From NCBI GenBank assembly GCA_023627715.1, contig JAMAHW010000133.1:1-64000 (forward strand): a DNA stretch of 64,000 nucleotides, read 5' to 3'. Positions 36,209 through 46,814 of the stretch are shown here, piece after piece. The notes under the pieces were generated by a model, which saw only the letters and a list, made by a program, of their open reading frames with translations, was not told the origin of the DNA and searched no databases. The translations under genes were made by a program, and so were the position numbers. The DNA comes from Periconia sp. R9002. Taxonomy: Eukaryota; Ascomycota; Dothideomycetes; Pleosporales; Periconiaceae. Position 1 is the first letter of the stretch. Each line of letters starts with the position of its first letter.

Positions 36209-38929
36209 CGGCTGTCATGTGTTGTATAGATTTATCCGTACGTATGTACAGACGGTCGGTTCAGAATGAGGAATATCGTATGTATGCCATGCAGTTTTTC
36301 TTATTCTAGGTATCCAAATGTTCGACGTACGTACCTACCTGGGCTTGACGAATACTATCAATACCAACGATATACACAAGCCCTCCCTGCCTCCCAAACA
36401 CCCATTAAAAAAATACATTGCGCAAACTTGATCCATCCATCCACTCCTTGCCATCCACCTCACACACAACACCATCAAACCTTCTCCTCCCCTGTGTTCA
36501 ACACACAGACTACCTACCCATCACAACCAGAAACCCCCCCTTACCCTCACCCTTACCCACCCATGACAATTTACTTCCTTCCCTACTCGTTCATTTGATA
36601 TATAAATACCCACCTACCTACACTCTCTGCTCTGCGCCCGGCGGCAGGGGCGGCGGAGTCGTACCGTACCCATCGCATCGTTCCTGACTGTACCCTACCC
36701 TACCTACCTACCCAGCAGCTAGGGTAAACGATGAGCTCAGCTGGCGTTTTTTCTTTTCGCCTTACGCGTGGTGCGTGCGCTTGCGTTGCGTACCGACCGG
36801 GGGGGTGTTTAACCTCGGGACCGGGAAGGAGGAAGGGGAAGGGGTGATAAAGGATGATTGATGATGATGACGAGACTGCTGACTACATAGGTAGGTATTG
36901 GAAACCCACCAAAACAGGACGGAATGAGGAAAGGGAAAGGGAAAAGTGAGGCTGGGAGTTAAGGTAAGGTATCGGTTAATTATTGGAACGAGCGTGTGTC
37001 TGTCGATCTCCTTCTCGATAGGATGCACACACACTCCGGGAGCTACGTACCTACGGGGCTTAGGTAGGTAGGGTACATATTGTCAAAGTTTGACATTTAT
37101 TACCTACATCGTCCGCGGCGAGCACACACACACACACAACGCCGAGGTATGTAACCTACATACAAACCTACCTAGGTACAAACCTACCTCGGCGGTCCCA
37201 AACAGAAAAAAGTCCCAGCGAGCCGGAGACGACGACGAAGACGACAAGGGGGAGGGGCGGGCTTTTCTCGTCTCCATTGAGTCAGGCCCCCGGGGGCCCG
37301 CGCCCTTCCCCCCCTCCATCCCATCCCCGGTAGGTATGTGAGACCGACCCATGTTCGATTGGTTGCGCTGTGTGCGCGTGCGTGCGTGTGCCGCCCAGCG
37401 ATGGCTGCTGTCGCGCGCTGACTGCATGGTTGCTTGAGGTTAGGGGAGTAGGTACTCTGTGTGTGTGTGTGTGGTTTCGGGGGGATGTACCTTTTTTGGA
37501 AGACTGGGATATGGTGGGATGGGATGGGGGATGGGGGAGGGAACATGAGGATGTTTCTTTGGGGGACTAAGATGTGACTAAAGGTGAGTTCGGTAATGTT
37601 TTGTCCTCGCTTTCTTTCTTCATTGTCGATTACCCATCTAGGTAGACATGCATATCTGGTCCGTCGGGTGATTATCTTATGGTCTCAAGATCCTTTGTTT
37701 TTGTTTTCGGTCTTCGGTCGTCGCATGGCTTGCTTCCTGTTCGGCGAGGGCTTGATGTACCTACATCATGTAGATCGGTGTCTACAATCATGCGCAGGCC
37801 TGCACGCGCGCGCTATTTCCTTTTGATGGAGGTTCATCATCGACGTACGCTAAACTAACCTACCCGCATAGTCTACATATCTCCATACGCGTAGTTAGTT
37901 CTCTTCCACGAACTAAACCCACCCACTTCCCTCAACCTCAACTCCTCATCTCCATCCACCACCAAGCCCACCCTCCCTCGCAAACACACACACACATACA
38001 CATGCGCGCAACGCACGTCATATCCTGTCGTGTCATCTCACCTCATCAATATCCTGTCATATATACGAGCCCCGGCCGGCCGAACGACGCACGAACGACC
38101 CAGTCGGGTCGCTCCCATTTGCGCCCCCCTCCTCTTTCCTCTTTGAAATTTCGTATACAGGCGTTCGGCCGGTTTGTCGGTACGTGGTGATCGGTAACTA
38201 GGTGACTTAGGTCAGCTGGTGGGTAGGTACGGTAGGTGGAATACGAGGAATCGTGACGGGCGTGTTACACACGAGGTCGTCTGCTGGAAATAGATGTTGT
38301 GGCGCGCACGCGCACGTGTGTGTGATTTTGGGGGTGGAGTTTAGGTGGTGGTGGGGTTGTGTTGGGGAAAGGATGAGGGGCGGGGGATGTTTTTGGGGAT
38401 GGAGAGATGGGTGGGGATGTAGATGAAACGTTTTCTACGTGGGTGTTTTGGTACGTTGGTGGTTTGGGAAGAACATCACTGTAAGTACCTAAACGTACAC
38501 ATACATACTTGGGATTTACCATCACCGTCAGTCTCTGTGCATTTCCCTAAGAAATCAGGCTCGCGCGTGAGACCGCAAAGGCTTCTTTTCACTGCGATCA
38601 TCTCGTCTTCACAATAATATTCAAGGGGGATAGTGGTCGCATCTTGCTTCTAATCGTACCGCAACCACTTCTTCTTTGTCTTGTATAAACTAATTCTCCA
38701 TCTGCCTATCATCCCACCCAAATCCCACAATACATTCTCCATCTCATCTCCCCAATCCATGTGTCCCCCTCTACCACCAAAACGCGAGCTGCTCATGGTA
38801 AGCATGAGCGCCAAAACATACCTTCTCGGAAACATCATCCGGAAGGAACACCACATCCTCGAAGACGATCCAGGCCTCGCACAGTAAAACTTCTCAGCCT
38901 GCAAAACCGAAGCCAACATCTACCTACCT

Positions 38930-39420
38930 CATCCTAGGCACCCACCACCCACCCCCTCATCACCAAACACCTCTCTAACAACCCCTCGAAAGAATCCATC
39001 GACCTCGAATACTACCCCCACGGCAACCTCAAAGACTACATCAAGACAAAACTATACAAGCATTATAGAAACAGATCTCCTCAAATAATTCAAAGCGTCG
39101 CGTACATCCCAAGATTCCAAAGGCGTCATCCATTCTGATCTCAGACCAGACTCGACCAGTGAGTGGCTCATCGATACCGACCTCTCCGCCCCGGGCGCCT
39201 CAGCGACTTCACCGCCTCGCCGAGGGGTTCTCCGACCAGCCCGGTGTCAGTTTGACAGCGACACCAGCACAGGGATTTGAAGTGATGACGCATTCCATCC
39301 CTTCGCGACCCCGAGGCGGAGAATACGGTTGCGTCGGATTTGTTCGCGCTGGGGTCGTCGCTGTATGAGCTTGGGGTTTTGGGGAGAGGTTGTATGAAGG
39401 ACGGGGTGAGGAGGTGGTTG
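38930..39420 (+). pseudogene. Broken protein-kinase pseudogene (fungal small-kinase type)
   Basis: Kinase landmarks occur in the right order but in different frames. ILGTH is at 38931. The hinge-like LEYYPHGNLKDYIK starts near 39001 and runs on to VAYIP (39100). The catalytic-loop-like KGVIHSDLRPD starts at 39119-39122 in another frame. SDLFALGSSLYELG starts at 39334, back in the earlier frame. At least three frame changes and in-frame stops lie between them, and no GT-AG introns reconcile them. The HSDLRP loop (Ser in place of the usual Arg) is what I associate with small fungal kinases found in expanded families. Upstream sequence from about 38680 may hold a decayed N-lobe but is not clear. 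It is probably a dead duplicate; sequencing errors are a less likely alternative. Confidence 0.65.
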
Positions 39421-40009
39421 AGAGGTTGTTTCTCGAAGGGGGGGTTCTCCGAGTGTGGAGGGGGTGGGGTGTTGGAGGGAGAGGGTTGGTTCTACGGAAG
39501 ATGTTGTGATTTACGGTGAGAAGGGATTGGGATTGGAGGGAATGAGTAGAGGTATGGATGTGGAGGAGATGTTGGGGTAGTGGAGGATGGTATTCAGTGA
39601 GGATGGTCCCCTTGAAAGAAGAGATGGAGATGGTGTTATATATCCTATAAGCACGGTCTAGCGAGCATGATTCAAACATGAATGCTAGTTATGGACTTGG
39701 GTACGGAGGGGTTCTGGACAGGACCGGGGATTGAGTGACGGATTATAATCCAATGAGGGAGAAGGAAACGGGAGAAACATTCAGACTTGGGAAGAAAAAA
39801 AGGAGGCGAAGAGATGACTTCAAACACCCTGTTTCCCTTTTTCAAAGCAGTGGCTTTCCGACGCGAAGGCATCCATGGTGTAAAGTGTACAAGTACCATT
39901 CTACATATACAAACGTACACGCTCATGCAGTGCATCGCGCCAGTAGAAAACCATACAAAGACAAAGCAAAGCACGTAACCACATCCACATCCCATCTAAC
40001 ATTTCCAAC
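39421..40009. other. Intergenic spacer
   Basis: Between the kinase pseudogene and the repeat-containing ORF. G-rich at left, A-rich at right, no supported features. Confidence 0.5.
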
Positions 40010-40813
40010 CTACTTCCTCCCTGCCCTCGCAACAATCCTCTCAAACTCCCTCCTCACTCCCTGCTCCAAAAACTTGACCACCACAACCTTCCGTCTCCCT
40101 CCTTTCACAATCCTGCCAAACTCGCGCCTCGTTCGTGCTGTTTCGAACCGAAGTACCACAAGAGACTTTCTTCCTCCCCTCATCTCTTCACGCTTAACGA
40201 TCCTCTCAAACTGCCTCCTCGTTCTCTCTTGCAGGAAGTTAAGCACGACGATATGTTTTTCTTTGTCCGCGCAATCACCGTCCTGGTCCAGCAAAAACCC
40301 GTACCAGTGCCTGCAGTTCGCACAGGAAGGTTCCAGGCAGGGTGCAGATAGCGTGATACCGCTTTTGTCGCTGTCGTTGTGGTATTTATAGGTGAAAGGG
40401 TTCCGGCCGGGATGGAATGTGCATTTCCGCGCCTTTCGGTGTCGTTTGGGGGTTGCGGTGGTGGTGGGCAGAACTGGTGATGGAGAGCGTTGGGTTAGAG
40501 TAGGGGATCCAGAAGGCGGCGATGACGGGGCGTGGAGATCTATTAGTGTAGGGGAGGGAGATTGGCGGTGGGTGTTCCATATTTGGCTTGGGAAATAAAG
40601 TTTTAGAGGGGGAAATGATCGTGGTGGAGGAGTACGAAAAGACCGTGAATATTTGGAAAGACGGTTTGGTGGCGTTGACGGAGGTGACTGTGAGCGTGAA
40701 AGAGGTGGTGTTGGCATTTGGAGACCTTGACTCATGCACTTTGAAGGCGGAGGTAAGTTGTTGGGTAGCGGTGTGTGTATGGGACTTGAGGATAGAGTGA
40801 ATGAGGAGTCCAT
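40010..40813 (-). CDS. Hypothetical protein with three C-terminal RREFERIV repeats
   Basis: Single ORF with a true ATG at 40813, 267 residues. I do not recognise a family. The N-terminal half is Pro/Ser-rich and probably disordered, with RHRKARKCTFHPGRNPFTYK leading into a Cys/His cluster (CLEPSCANCRHWYGF). The C-terminal 80 residues contain three imperfect repeats of about 26 residues, each a hydrophobic strand (HIVVLNFL, SLVVLRFE, KVVVVKFL) followed by a basic helix-like unit (TRRQFERIVK, TRREFGRIVK, VRREFERIVA). The repeats preserve amino acids better than bases, which favours real coding sequence. There are no introns and no neighbour support. It could be a lineage-specific gene or a remnant of a longer one. 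Confidence 0.45.
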   Translation of the reverse strand: MDSSFTLSSSPIHTPLPNNLPPPSKCMSQGLQMPTPPLSRSQSPPSTPPNRLSKYSRSFRTPPPRSFPPLKLYFPSQIWNTHRQSPSPTLIDLHAPSSPPSGSPTLTQRSPSPVLPTTTATPKRHRKARKCTFHPGRNPFTYKYHNDSDKSGITLSAPCLEPSCANCRHWYGFLLDQDGDCADKEKHIVVLNFLQERTRRQFERIVKREEMRGGRKSLVVLRFETARTRREFGRIVKGGRRKVVVVKFLEQGVRREFERIVARAGRK

Positions 40814-41204
40814 TTTCTTGTTTGCGCGATGATTTTATTTTTGTAGAGCGGTTTGTGGTGCTGTCTATAACTCCGCTGGTAATTCGGTAGGGGATGATTG
40901 TGGTTTCCTGATTGTCAAACTGATGCTGTGGAGAAAGTTTAGTCGTCGTCGTGCGAATGATGTGTCATTTGAGGATCCGTCAATGCTATTGTTTGTACTC
41001 TTTGTTTGGTTATGACTGTACCAAAATAGAACACAAGAGACAAAGGATAATTGTGACTGGCTCCATTGTGAATGCACAATGTACAGGCGAGACATGACAT
41101 GGCAGAGCAAAAGAGATATGCATTTAGATTTTCGTTGTGAGGTTGCGTAACTGTATCCTTGTATATGCGATTGGTAAAGAAGAATGTACGACGTTGAGAA
41201 ATGC
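40814..41204. other. Intergenic region
   Basis: About 390 bp between the hypothetical gene's start and the 3' end of the phosphatase. AT-rich with no recognised feature. Confidence 0.5.
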
Positions 41205-42768
41205 TCATGTAAAGCACTGATCCCAATGTCCACCACTCCTGGCGAAACTCTGACTCTCGACAAAATTGCTCAAAGTGCAGCGGCCATGCTTGTCACCCCC
41301 GCAGAATTCTAAAGGCGCAACTCGATCGTTCATAATCACTCTGACAAACTCTTCCTTTTCTCCTTCGCACTGCAGTTTCTCGACGTACATTCTCGCAGCA
41401 AAAGGCACTGTCCATGCTGCAGAGAACCCGTTGGTCTCATCCGTGCCTTCTATCGTGCTGTTTGACAAAGGCTTGGTGCTATTGTATAGACCAAGAGCAC
41501 CGAAGATAGCGCTCATGTCATTGTCGTGGCTGAAGTCGGCGTAGGCCTTACGGGCAAGCGGGAAGGTGGCCGGATCGGAGTCGAGAGTCGAATTAGTATT
41601 CGTATGGTCATCGACTGGCTTCTCCGTTAAGCGTGCGAGCAGCTCGTTAACATAACCCACACCTTGCGTAGGCCCAAGTGGATTACCATTCCCGTACCCG
41701 TAGTATTTGCCCAAGCTCTGGTAGTAATCATACTGGTGCCATTCCTCATCGCTGAAAATGTGGCAAAATTTCGATACTGTAGCTTTGGGAGAAGATAGCG
41801 TATCAAAAGGGCACATGTCCATTAGGTAAATGATTTCGGTCGGCGCAAGTGTGACTCCCAATTTCGCATTGACCCGTTGTTGGATCGGTGGAACGAACTT
41901 GGCTACCCAGGTCGCCTGCGCGTTGTCCCCAATCTTGTCTAGAGGACCTCCCTCAAAATTGACGCATATCTCGTGTGAAAGCGTGTTGTTCTGGCCCTTT
42001 GTCTCCGGGATGCTGACGTCGATCTTCCCAACCTCCTCTCTCTTTCCTTCCTGCGCAAATCCTGCCAGCCATTTCTCTGCGCTTTCGACCACGCGATCCT
42101 GCCCGGATGATCTAACAAACGGTGTCTTGTTTTCCAGAAACTTTGCGTAGCGCCTGTAGAAGTGAGCCCCAGAGTTGACCATCTCTTGCCTCCCTGCATC
42201 CGTCAACTGGTCGGCACCCAGCGTATATTGGTAATCCTTCAAGAACGCGAACTCGTCTTTAAACGTGGTAGTTGAGTTCTGTATGTATCCAATGAGAGCC
42301 CCGTAGGCAATGGCCTTGCTGGCTGTAGGATCGCGACCGCCATGCCTCGATAGCACAGATGCGAAGCTTACATCGCAACCTGGTGGCGGAAGGACGGAGA
42401 CCTCGGAGGGTACAGAGAACCACAGAGAGTACTGGCCCCAAAAATGGGTGGTCTCGGGGCTACAGCGGTAGCCATGGTCGATGGTATCGCAGGACTTGTT
42501 GCCGGTCGGGGCAGCGATGGATCTTGGAACGGCCGTCAACGAGGCAAGCAACAGGGCGAGGAAACGCGAGAGCCTACCTGGTGAGGCCATAGATACCGAC
42601 AAGAGAGCCAAAAGCTACAAAGGCGATGACGATAGTGCGGAACGTGGGAGCGCCGTTTTTGTAGTACTTTGAAGGAATCGAAGAGGTCTGTTTCTCGTCG
42701 TCACTCAGGGGCAGATGCTCGTAGGACTGCGAACGCGAGCCTCTTATCCGCCGCCAGAGAAGGGCCAT
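41205..42768 (-). CDS. Histidine acid phosphatase (phytase-like), predicted type II membrane form
   Basis: Enzyme of the branch-2 histidine acid phosphatase family, releasing phosphate from phytate or other phosphomonoesters outside the cytosol. Spliced model: exons 42768-42578 and 42522-41205, 55-nt intron with TTGAC branch site, 502 residues. Catalytic motif SRHGGRDPT (family RHGxRxP, with Gly where Ala is common) and proton-donor motif FSHDNDM are both intact. Other landmarks are HFWGQYSLWF, FVRSSGQDRVVESAEKW, MDMCPFDT and the ending FARSGGHWDQCF; NxS/T glycosylation sites are frequent. The first exon gives a short cytoplasmic N-terminus (YEHLPLSDDEK) and one membrane helix (TIVIAFVAFGSLVGIYGL). 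If the intron is kept, an ATG at 42590 instead begins a convincing signal peptide (SRFLALLLASLTAVPRSIA) and a 461-residue secreted enzyme. Confidence 0.9.
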
Positions 42769-44473
42769 AATGGCAAACAAGGTTATAAATGTGTAACGGG
42801 TATGGGTGGTGGAAAGCTGCGGAGATGAAGTATCGAATCGGAGAAGAAGCGCCGATCTGCCGCCGCGTACGCAATAGGGGCCACGAACAGCTACACGTGC
42901 ACCTGCAAAGAGGCAGTGGTCTGCAAAATATCTTTTAACGGCTTCCTTTAACGGAAATTGGAACAGTTAATCGAGAAGGACAGGCGAGTTGTTGAGTAAC
43001 TGTGTGTGAGGTAGACTGTGGTTCACACGGGTGGATGCCGAGACAAGAAATCGAGTTCTGCCAAGCCTCCAAAGTCCCTCAATGAACCCTCGCATTTCGA
43101 ATTCTCAGATCCTCGACAGTGGGTAATCTTTCCATAGGGATTGCAGTGTGTATTCTGAATACCTTCGCACTCATATTATGGGTTTGTATGGATACATACT
43201 GTTTACCTGGATCCAGATATGATTCAGTGGTCTGCCTGTCCGTCCCAGATATTCAAAGTTGATACGTGCACATTTTGGGAGCATGAAGGGTTGGAAATAT
43301 TCATGGCTATTACATACCTACATATGTATATCATTTGAACCTTATCTGAGATGTTTACACATACAAGAACGTACCTACACAGTGATACTTATCGTTATCG
43401 TTCGATATCGCTCTCGGCACGAACCAGCCGCACTAAATGGGAGATCCACAGAGAGTGGACCCAATATGCATTTATCCACCCACATACAATGAGACCGGTT
43501 CAATACAATCACTGATTATCAGTAACTAGAAGAGTAACCAAACAATGAATGTCAGCAAAATACAAGGATTTGTATGACTGCATGTGGATTATATGAGTGA
43601 TCACGTGATTTAATCCGTTGAACGAATCAAAGAATTTAAATTGTCTTCCGATTGCTCCTTGGATTGTTACTTGACAATCATTTGTCGCATAAATGACGGG
43701 TTTTGCACATACACCAAGTTGTATATAGATAGAGAACTATACTTATTCATGGAGTGGACGGTACCTACATGTAGGTAGATTGATGATGAAAGGTGGCGAT
43801 CGTGTCCTGGTGCATGTAAGACAGGCGCATTCCTGTCGCATCCTTTCTCTCCTTTTCATCTTCTATTCCAATCTGTCATTCTATGGTTAACAACATTCGG
43901 CGACGGCAACGACAGCACGGATCATCTCAATAGATAACATAGCTCGTTCTCCCCCATCTTGTCCACACACAATTCCTCGGAGTTTTACAAGGATGAGGCC
44001 GGGTGGTGCTGTCAAATACACCCTGCTAGGGGACGCTGAACCGCAAAATGAGCTTGCAATTCTCACCACCCAAGGGTCCAGCACAGGACAAGAAACGAGA
44101 GAGAGTTGCTCCATTGATTCGGTATGTAAATATCGCGTAAGCAGGTTTCTCCGCATTATCGCCTTTATGCGGCTGAAATGCTTCGCTCAATTAAGCCTTT
44201 TCTACCCCAGAAAAAGCCCGGAAATCCACGCATACACCTTCCCAATCGGGGGCGAGATCAACGTCTACCGCTGACGACAACGCTAAATGACATCGGCCAT
44301 TTCCCCCTCAATCCTATCGTCTAGTCCGATTCGCACCGCCCTACACGCTGTCGAGAATAGAGCTTAGCTCCAATGGGGATAAACAACCCAGACTCCCATC
44401 ATGCCTTCGCCTCAGACATTTCTCTGCTCCTTCCTCACTTCATATTCGCAAGCAATTGAGCTCTGTACTGACA
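42769..44473. promoter_or_regulatory. Divergent region phosphatase / permease
   Basis: About 1.7 kb between two divergent nutrient-acquisition genes. AT-rich, with short ORFs (for example 93 codons at 43993) that I do not recognise. No specific regulator site is claimed. Confidence 0.45.
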
Positions 44474-46214
44474 ATGGCGGACCAGTATGAGAGCAATGAC
44501 GACGAACTTCGTTTGGAAGCCCTGGGGCATAAAGGCGAGCTTCAAAGGAACTTTTCGCCACTTGCTATGTTGGGATTGGCATTCGCAATTCTGAATTCAT
44601 GGACAGCGCTTTCAACTTCGCTTTCTCTTGCTCTACCAAGTGGTGGCTCTACCAGTGTGATTTGGGGATTGATCACGGCAGGAGTGTGCAATTTGTGCCT
44701 GGCAGCTAGCCTCGCGGAGTTTCTTTCAGCGTATCCGACAGCAGGTGGCCAATATCATTGGGTGGCTGTCATTTCGTGGAAAAGTTGGGTACCACTTCTC
44801 TCGTGGATTACAGGTTGGATCAATGTATCAGGGTATGTGTGTCCAGAGATGAAGATGGTGATGAGAGCGGTGGTACTCAAAATCGAGAGGACTTTCTTCC
44901 TCTTCCTCAAAGCCATATCCGCTAACTTCCGTCTTTCATTTTAGGTGGATAGCACTCGTCTGCTCTGGAGGCCTTCTCGGCTCCCAACTCATTGTCGGCA
45001 TCATCGCATTGTTCCATCCTGATTATGTTCCGGAACGCTGGCATCAATTCCTCATATATATTGCGTATACTGTGATTGCATTTCTCATAAATGCTTTCAT
45101 GAACGACCTCCTACCATATGTCAACAAAGGAGCCATTACCTGGTCGATTGCCGGCTTCGTCATAATTTCCATCACAACCCTCGCCTGCGCATCACCCGAT
45201 TATGCTTCAGCGAAGTTCGTTTTTACCAATTTCATCAATGAGACAGGATGGCCTGATGGGATCTCCTGGCTTCTGGGACTTCTCCAGGGAGGGTTGGGGC
45301 TCACGGGATACGACGCTGTTGCTCACATGATCGAAGAGATACCGAATCCCTCGGTAGAGGGACCGAAGATTATGATCTATTGCGTTGCTATTGGAACATT
45401 TACCGGATTCATCTTCCTAATGGTTATGCTTTTCGTTTCGGGGGGAGATGCTGAAGCAATTATATCTTCGCCTTTCGGACCTCTTGTTTACATCCTCGAT
45501 CATGCAACAAAGAATCGCGCAGGTGCCGTCTGCTTGCTTGTGTTCCCGCTTTTGTGTCTTCTATTTGCGACTACATCCATTATGACCACCTCGTCGCGGA
45601 TGACATACGCTTTTGCAAGAGACGGGGGCCTGCCTGCTTCCAAATTCTTTGCCAAGGTGCATCCGAAACTCGGACAACCTCTCAATGCTCTCCTGGCTTC
45701 GACCATTCTGACGATTATCTTTGGATGCATTTTCTTGGGCTCAAGCAGTGCTTTCAATGCCCTCATTTCAGCCTCGGTAGTAGCACTCGGTGTCAGCTAT
45801 GCGATACCGGTCGCCATCAATCTGGTGCGTGGTAGAAAGATGCTGCCGCCGAGAGCGTTTGTTCTGCCGACTGCGTTCGGTTGGTTCGCCAATATCCTCG
45901 GTGTTGTTTATGTCATTATAACAACTGTCCTTTTTCTTTTTCCCCCAGAACTTCCTGTGACTGGGAGCAATATGAGTGAGTATGACTTTGTCAGTTGTGA
46001 AGTGACATACTAACTTTGAACAGATTATTGTATTGTGGCCTTCGCCATCATCATCATAATCAGCACTATACAGTGGTTTGTTGACGGGCGAAGAAACTTT
46101 ACTGGGCCAAGGTCAGATGCAGGATTGGAGGTATTAGAAGCAGCACAAACCCATCAAGAGAGCTACGTTGCTCCGCAATCTCCCAAGGCTGCAGACGAGC
46201 TCCAGTCCAAATAA
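44474..46214 (+). CDS. Amino acid/choline/GABA-type permease (APC superfamily)
   Basis: Plasma-membrane or vacuolar transporter of the APC family, closest in pattern to fungal choline and GABA permeases (Hnm1/Uga4 type); the substrate is not determinable. Exons 44474-44832, 44945-45975 and 46024-46214; introns of 112 and 48 nt; 526 residues. Hallmarks: RNFSPLAMLGLAFAILNSWT in the first helix, LPSGGSTSVIWGLI, SLAEFLSAYPTAGGQYHWVA, GLTGYDAVAHMIEEIPNPSV, TTSSRMTYAFARDGGLP and HPKLGQPLNALLASTIL. About twelve hydrophobic segments are present. Junctions read INVSG/WIALVCSGG and GSNM/NYCIVAFAI. The start ATG at 44474 is preceded only by non-ATG in-frame codons. The C-terminal tail is short and hydrophilic. 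Confidence 0.93.
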
Positions 46215-46814
46215 CGAACACACTCTATATCGACCTGTCTCATCTGCCTCCTCCGGTATATATAACCTCAATATGTAGTATATATCTCATGCAATCGATA
46301 CAATATCCACTGTAGCTCCTATTGAAAGTCTAGCACAATGCTCTGCAATGCTATTGTGAGCAGATTTCTGTCTCGCCGGCCTACGTCATCGCCTGCCCTA
46401 GTTGCCCTCAGCGCGTTCTCAGTTGTTCACTCACCACCCACGTACCACCCACGTGACACAGGCCTGCCTGGTGCGTGCGCGCGTTTGAAAAACACAACAC
46501 CTCGTCCGCCTCCCACCTCTCTTTTCCATACCCTCTCGACTTTTGTGCACCTGTCTGTAGGTGCACCTTTGTCTGCTTTTCTTCTGCTTCTTCTTCTTCT
46601 TCTTCTCTTTTCGCCCCCTCCCCCCCCTTCTCCTCTGCGCCCTCTTCCGCCGCCGCCCTGCCCTTGTGGCACCCAAGACGACAACGGTGCAGATTTTTTC
46701 GACATCTGTACTTACCGCAGCGGCCTCGGTCGTCTGTACCCTTTTTACCGCAGCAACCTCGGTTGTCTGTACCTTTTTTACCGCAGCAGCTTCGGTTGTC
46801 TGTACTTTTTCGCT
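46215..46814. promoter_or_regulatory. Upstream/leader region of the SF1 helicase gene
   Basis: Contains the 3' UTR of the permease, a CT-rich tract with TTC repeats at about 46580-46610, and C-runs. It ends with three tandem hairpin units (46713-46811) abutting the helicase ATG. The helicase frame stays open back to an ATG at 46338, but the translated product is Leu/Pro runs and the repeat itself, so I do not call it coding. Confidence 0.55.
46713..46811 (+). repeat. Three tandem 33-nt hairpin/T-tract leader units (helicase gene)
   Basis: Units start at 46713, 46746 and 46779, each exactly 33 nt: TACCGCAG, a 4-5 nt variable loop, YTCGGT, then YGTCTGTAC and a pyrimidine/T run. ACCGCAG and CTTCGGT pair imperfectly to form a small hairpin. 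The third unit ends 3 nt before the ATG at 46815. A partial unit (CGACATCTGTACT) precedes them. The same three-unit array precedes the protease gene at 54444. Confidence 0.9.

Larger units (their letters stand above)
33851..38929. other. Second gene desert, microsatellite-rich, about 5.1 kb
   Basis: No ORF with family, splice or context support. Instead there is dense simple-sequence DNA: (CA)25 at 35628-35677, a CG run near 35989-36000, (CGAA)5 at 36189-36208, and many TAGG/CCTA tetramer runs (around 36106, 36168, 36697, 37061 and 37160). The first few hundred bases are presumably the 3' UTR of the glutamine-rich gene. Confidence 0.5.

Noticed and set aside
36100..37180. Interstitial telomere repeats (TAGG/CCTA runs)
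   Set aside because: The units are tetramers and not TTAGGG hexamers; they are ordinary microsatellites.
46338..46814. In-frame N-terminal extension of the helicase by 159 codons from an ATG at 46338
   Set aside because: The extension is Leu/Pro runs from a CT-rich tract plus the translated leader repeats. The shared leader array ends at the 46815 ATG exactly as it does at the protease ATG, so 46815 is the better start.
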